Assembly: GCA_025449515.1 (NCBI GenBank)
Contig: JANWJI010000142.1
Location: 1 to 8,803 of the forward strand
DNA length: 8,803 nucleotides
Source: Nitrososphaeraceae archaeon
Lineage (GTDB): Archaea; Thermoproteota; Nitrososphaeria; Nitrososphaerales; Nitrososphaeraceae
Reading direction: 5' to 3'
Made by a program: the position numbers and the translations under genes. Of this stretch, positions 6,092 to 8,803 are shown piece by piece. Position 1 is the first letter of the stretch. The number at the start of each line of letters is the position of its first letter. The notes under the pieces were generated by a model. That model was not told the origin of the DNA. It did not search any database and was given only the letters and a program-made list of their open reading frames with translations.

Positions 6092-6097
6092 TTTTTT
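6092..6097 (+). terminator. T-run after the 5740 gene
   Basis: Six T residues begin eight bases after the TGA stop, and further T-rich sequence follows. Archaeal RNA polymerase can terminate at such runs without a hairpin. Confidence 0.35.
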
Positions 6098-6543
6098 GGA
6101 TCTTTGCTAGTTTAGTTATATTAATTAGAGATAGTTTCATTTAGAAGTACTTCAAAGGCATTTCCGTGATTATTAGAATTTGAAATAATGATTGTAACCT
6201 GCTACTTTCATTTAGACTCTCCTTGGGTATTGTGTTAATTATATCCCAACGCTTATTTAAGTCATATCTTCGTTATCTTTAATCTCTGAAGACACAAAGG
6301 CTGAAACTATTCCGTCGGTCGGCCAACTCTAACTTATATCTTTCAGTATTACATTCCTTTTAAGATATAAAATAGTTAAGGATGAGTGGATTCATTGACC
6401 GGAAATTGACATACAAGTGTAATTTACCAAATTTTGAATGAAAGTAATTATTAATATTATTTATTGTTTAATGGACAAAGAAAATAAAGGGAAAATTCTA
6501 ATAAACAACCAGTAGATATATGCGATCATATTGATTTGGATAA
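6098..6543. other. Spacer with a possible minus-strand gene relic
   Basis: No intact gene. On the minus strand from about 6352 to 6141, coding-like stretches lie in two frames: DGIVSAFVSSEIKDNEDM in one, then DLNKRWDIINTIPKESLNES and on through LQSLFQILIITEMPLKYF to a TAA at 6143-6141 in the other. An in-frame stop precedes the first. This pattern suggests a degraded gene, but no family is recognised. Confidence 0.35.
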
Positions 6544-6546
6544 GAG

Positions 6547-6558
6547 ATATTTAAATAT
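6547..6558 (+). promoter_or_regulatory. TATA box of the exported small protein
   Basis: ATATTTAAATAT is a perfect 12-bp palindrome containing TTTAAATA. Its centre at about 6553 predicts transcription from about 6580, just before the ATG at 6583. That favours a leaderless mRNA and argues against the ATG at 6571. Confidence 0.55.
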
Positions 6559-6582
6559 TTGATATTCTCAATGTATAGCTTA

Positions 6583-6861
6583 ATGAATAAAATGATAACC
6601 CGATCCACGGTGATAAAGGTTGTTGTGGCTCTTACGATAACGGTAATAATTGCACAAATTGAGACAGTTAGTATAAGCCAAGCCCAACAAATGAGCGCAG
6701 AAGAGAAGAAGAGTTTTTGCAACCCTAGTAACCCGCGCCTAAAATTTGTCAATTCAACCGAATCAAAGTTATGTGGCATTCCAGCTACACCATCACCATC
6801 GGCAAATACTACAAATCCTTCAAATTCAGTGAATCAGCCGGTACCTAAACCAAATCCATAG
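6583..6861 (+). CDS. Short exported protein with Cys pair and Pro/Asn-rich tail
   Basis: A 92-residue protein (MNKMITRSTVIKVVVALTIT...) with a clear signal peptide: Lys/Arg at the start, a hydrophobic stretch VIKVVVALTITVIIAQI, and a likely cut after the SQAQ segment. The mature part is short: MSAEEKKSFCNPSNPRLKF, then NSTESKLCGIPATP with two cysteines about 19 residues apart that could form a disulfide, then a tail rich in Pro, Ser, Asn and Thr ending KPNP. NST and NTT are possible glycosylation sites. I recall similar small secreted proteins in Nitrososphaerales, without a function. Starts at 6571 and 6592 are alternatives; 6583 fits the TATA box best. The minus-strand ORF covering this gene is a shadow. 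Confidence 0.72.
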   Translation: MNKMITRSTVIKVVVALTITVIIAQIETVSISQAQQMSAEEKKSFCNPSNPRLKFVNSTESKLCGIPATPSPSANTTNPSNSVNQPVPKPNP

Positions 6862-6869
6862 CTATAAGC

Positions 6870-6905
6870 ATCACAACCTTTATTTACTTTTTTTTATGTG
6901 GTGAT
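6870..6905 (+). terminator. Inverted repeat with T8 run after the exported protein
   Basis: ATCACAAC at 6870-6877 pairs with GTGGTGAT at 6898-6905 with one wobble position, and an eight-T run lies in the loop at 6888-6895. The T-run alone would serve as an archaeal terminator 27 bases after the stop. Confidence 0.4.
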
Positions 6906-6976
6906 TACATATCTAGGTAACATAATTTTCAACACTCGGTTAATCAACAAACAGAATAAAATCCAGCGTCCTCAAT

Positions 6977-6988
6977 CATATATTATAG
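6977..6988 (+). promoter_or_regulatory. TATA box of the 7006 ORF
   Basis: CATATATTATAG has its centre about 24 bases before ATG 7006, the distance expected for a leaderless archaeal transcript. Confidence 0.45.
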
Positions 6989-7005
6989 TTTGACGTATTA
7001 AAGTT

Positions 7006-7203
7006 ATGATAGGCAATGATAATAATCATGATAAAGATGAGGATGAAATGATGATTCCATCTTTTAGCATAGCTTCTAGAGACTTTGATCATGATTTGAC
7101 TATTTTAAAAAAGGTTTTACATCAGTTCGAACAAAGAACACATTCTGAAAAGGCATACATGTGGGGGTCGTTGTTGTGTAATTGCAGTATGATTTTGGTT
7201 TAA
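7006..7203 (+). CDS. Small acidic hypothetical protein
   Basis: A 65-residue frame starting MIGNDNNHDKDEDEMMIPSF. The first 15 residues are strongly acidic and Asn/His-rich. Residues 27-50 (FDHDLTILKKVLHQFEQRTH) look like an amphipathic helix, and the end (GSLLCNCSMILV) is hydrophobic with two cysteines. A TATA box at the leaderless distance supports transcription from this ATG. The last 87 bases overlap the 3' end of a minus-strand ORF, so at least one of the two may be artefactual or decayed. The C-terminal change in character could mark a frameshift. No family is recognised. Confidence 0.4.
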   Translation: MIGNDNNHDKDEDEMMIPSFSIASRDFDHDLTILKKVLHQFEQRTHSEKAYMWGSLLCNCSMILV

Positions 7204-7311
7204 TACGAATGAGCAATCAAATATGCCGGTCACAATAATACCAATAACGAGAAACGTTATTGCCGTAACATGATATCGAGCATGGAATGGGGATTTATCT
7301 TTCCCATCCAT
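7117..7311 (-). CDS. Possible small single-pass membrane protein
   Basis: A 64-residue minus-strand frame starting MDGKDKSPFHARYHVTAITF. Residues 14-36 (HVTAITFLVIGIIVTGIFDC) form a convincing membrane helix preceded by a positively charged cytoplasmic-type segment. The rest (HTAITQQRPPHVCLFRMCSL) looks less like a natural protein and overlaps the plus-strand ORF at 7006. No TATA-like box is seen at the expected distance upstream of 7311. The real gene, if there is one, may be a small membrane protein whose 3' end has drifted. No family is assigned. Confidence 0.33.
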   Translation of the reverse strand: MDGKDKSPFHARYHVTAITFLVIGIIVTGIFDCSFVLNQNHTAITQQRPPHVCLFRMCSLFELM

Positions 7312-7638
7312 TACATAAGTTTAGCCTTCGGTTTGTTGTAATAGTATGAATACATTGCCTTGCATTGTAACCCAAGCACTTTTATAATTATAGCCATGAA
7401 TTTTTCTCAGTACGTACGGCGGACTAGACTTAATATCATTGCAAATGCCAAATCTGATATTGAGATTGGTAACATCATAAGTATAATATATCTATTTCAC
7501 AAAAAATAGTTTAATAAAAGATTCATGGGGTGTATTTAATACAATTACAACAACCTGCGCATGTAATCCCTAATCTCCATAGCACTACATATAGTTTCTT
7601 AGCCATTGTATATTTTTATAATATATGCTCAGCTGCAT
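7312..7638. other. Spacer with one very small plus-strand frame
   Basis: The only open frame of note is 7396-7509 (+), 37 codons starting MNFSQYVRRTRLNIIANAKS and ending SIIYLFHKK. A TTTATAATTA box lies only about 10 bases before it, which is too close for normal use. I see no RNA gene or strong hairpin. The A6 run at 7501-7506 gives T6 on the minus strand and could help end the dehydrogenase transcript. Confidence 0.35.
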
Positions 7639-8655
7639 CTAATTACTCATAGTAAGTACACATCTAAACCTAGCTTTACCACTCATCATATGATCATATG
7701 CCTCTGCTGCGCGCTCTAGTGTAAATATTTCATTCATTGACCTTATACCAGAAAGAACACTAAATGATAGGGTATCTTGTGAATCAATTGAAGTACCAGC
7801 CGGCCAACCTACCAATGACCGACGTCCTAATATCATCAGAGGTGTAGGTACCTGAATTGGCTCATCAGATGCTCCAATGATCACAATCTTTCCATTGACT
7901 GCAAGACCTCCAAGGATTTCACTCATGGCTTTTCCACTTGGTACTGTTGCAAGTATGACTTTGGCTCCTCCCAATTTGTTAAGTTCTTCGACAGCATTCT
8001 GCGAACGGTTATCAATGTATTGCCTTGCACCCAACTTTTTCACCAGTTCTTCTTCGTCCTTTCCTCTTGCAATAGCGATGGTCCTAAAACCCATCTTGGC
8101 AGCAAATTGAACACCTAGATGTCCAAGTCCTCCTATTCCAAGGATGGCAACTACTTCACCTGCACGCGCTCCACTGTTTCTAAGAGCATTGTAAGTGGTA
8201 ATACCAGCACACATAAGAGGTGCAGCGTCTGTTGCTGACAGCTCGTCAGGGATAATTGCAAGTGCTTCGGTAGGTGCAATCACATAATCTGCATAGCCAC
8301 CATCATATGAAATGCCTGGTACCTGTAGGTATTTACAAGTAACAAAATCTCCACGCCTGCAGGATTCACAATGACCACAATGACCTCCATGCCAGCCAAC
8401 AGCTACTCTCTGTCCGGCCTTCCATTCAGTAGTATTAACGTCTTTACCTACTACATCAATAACCCCTGCAATCTCATGACCGGGAACCCTTGGATATTGA
8501 ATGCCTGGAAATAATCCTTCTTTAGTAAAGGAATCACTATGACATACACCGCATGCTTGTACCTTGATACGAACTTGTCTAGCGCCAGGCTCTGAAGTAT
8601 CCTTCTCCACAATTTCAAAAGGCCCATTAGCTTTAGAAACTTGAACTGAACGCAT
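7639..8655 (-). CDS. Zinc-dependent alcohol dehydrogenase (MDR superfamily)
   Basis: A complete 338-residue medium-chain dehydrogenase/reductase. The N-terminal GroES-like domain carries catalytic-zinc ligands Cys38 (ACGVCHSD), His60-Glu61 (VPGHE) and Cys149 (PLMCAG), and the structural-zinc set Cys93, Cys96, Cys99 and Cys107 (HCGHCESC and TC). The Rossmann domain has ILGIGGLGHLGVQFAAKMG at 171-189 for NAD(P)H binding. The end, NEIFTLERAAEAYDHMMSGK, is standard for the family. It probably oxidises alcohols or reduces aldehydes in the cytoplasm; substrate and cofactor preference cannot be read from sequence. All key residues are present and length is normal. The protein closely resembles bacterial AdhP/AdhA-type enzymes, and GC looks higher than in the flanks, so acquisition from bacteria is plausible. 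Start ATG 8655 is supported by a TATA-like box at the leaderless distance. Plus-strand ORF 7877-8110 is a shadow. Confidence 0.95.
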   Translation of the reverse strand: MRSVQVSKANGPFEIVEKDTSEPGARQVRIKVQACGVCHSDSFTKEGLFPGIQYPRVPGHEIAGVIDVVGKDVNTTEWKAGQRVAVGWHGGHCGHCESCRRGDFVTCKYLQVPGISYDGGYADYVIAPTEALAIIPDELSATDAAPLMCAGITTYNALRNSGARAGEVVAILGIGGLGHLGVQFAAKMGFRTIAIARGKDEEELVKKLGARQYIDNRSQNAVEELNKLGGAKVILATVPSGKAMSEILGGLAVNGKIVIIGASDEPIQVPTPLMILGRRSLVGWPAGTSIDSQDTLSFSVLSGIRSMNEIFTLERAAEAYDHMMSGKARFRCVLTMSN

Positions 8656-8675
8656 ATATCATTATATTTTTCACG

Positions 8676-8683
8676 CTATTTAT
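8676..8683 (-). promoter_or_regulatory. TATA-like box of the alcohol dehydrogenase
   Basis: On the minus strand this reads ATAAATAG, with its centre about 25 bases before ATG 8655, as expected for a leaderless archaeal mRNA. Confidence 0.45.
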
Positions 8684-8803
8684 GGTATTTGGTATATCGA
8701 TTGCCTTCACGAACTGATTGAAACTTTCAAACTCTCTAGATGCGTGTAGACAAATCTGCCATCAAAAAGCAATATTTCTTTGGTTGTTCTGGAAATGAAT
8801 CAG

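Noticed and set aside
5856..6140. Minus-strand ORF over the Gly-rich protein gene
   Set aside because: Its Pro-rich run is the antisense of the Gly-rich loop; no independent motif or promoter.
6498..6779. Minus-strand ORF opposite the exported protein
   Set aside because: Its hydrophobic content mirrors the antisense of the signal peptide; the plus strand has the promoter and a sensible mature protein.
7877..8110. Plus-strand ORF inside the alcohol dehydrogenase
   Set aside because: Shadow of a gene with every family motif intact.
8707..8799. Minus-strand 30-codon open stretch upstream of the dehydrogenase (EILLFDGRFVYTHLESLKVS)
   Set aside because: Closed by stops at both ends, no start codon, and no family recognised; it could be a relic but cannot be supported.
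1..8803. tRNA, rRNA, CRISPR arrays, insertion sequences, prophage or defence systems
   Set aside because: No T-loop-like or rRNA motifs, no spaced direct repeats and no transposase, integrase or nuclease motifs were seen on either strand; the methyltransferase stub alone does not make a restriction system.

Overview
The window looks like chromosomal DNA from an ammonia-oxidising archaeon of the Nitrososphaeria (Thaumarchaeota), most likely the soil order Nitrososphaerales. The grounds are AT-rich sequence, long gene-poor spacers, archaeal TATA-like boxes about 25 bp before ATG codons (leaderless style), and protein families I associate with this lineage: a secreted PepSY protein, a small Gly-rich protein, a short exported Cys/Pro protein and a class I methyltransferase relic. 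The genus assignment is inference; no rRNA or tRNA is visible.

Layout. Positions 1-363 hold the 3' part of a PepSY-domain gene. Positions 612-1081 (+) are a frameshifted relic of an exported-type protein I cannot name. Positions 1218-1984 (-) are a SAM-dependent methyltransferase broken by two 5-bp tandem duplications, several single-base insertions and a nonsense codon. A DJ-1/PfpI gene follows (2333-2947, +); its frame is open but carries about 19 scrambled residues between two compensating indels. Immediately downstream (2994-3263, +) is the C-terminal stub of a DNA adenine/cytosine methyltransferase. Next come an intact bluB (5,6-dimethylbenzimidazole synthase, 3573-4322, +), a small zinc-ribbon protein (4824-5024, -), a small conserved Gly-rich protein with a clear TATA box and a palindrome at its promoter (5740-6084, +), a short exported protein (6583-6861, +), two convergent overlapping small ORFs (7006-7311), and an intact zinc alcohol dehydrogenase (7639-8655, -).

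The genes do not form an operon. Each has its own promoter-like sequence and its own spacer, and no shared pathway is evident. BluB makes the lower ligand of cobalamin, which Thaumarchaeota synthesise. The dehydrogenase and the DJ-1 protein look bacterial in style and may be acquired genes.

The dominant theme is decay: three recognisable pseudogenes, one cryptically damaged gene and up to three fainter coding-like traces in the spacers. I found no mobile element, CRISPR array, defence island or convincing new multi-gene system. The most useful content for follow-up is the lesion map of the methyltransferase, the hidden double frameshift in the DJ-1 gene, the promoter palindrome at 5710-5727 and the GTTAACAT cluster at 4772-4808.
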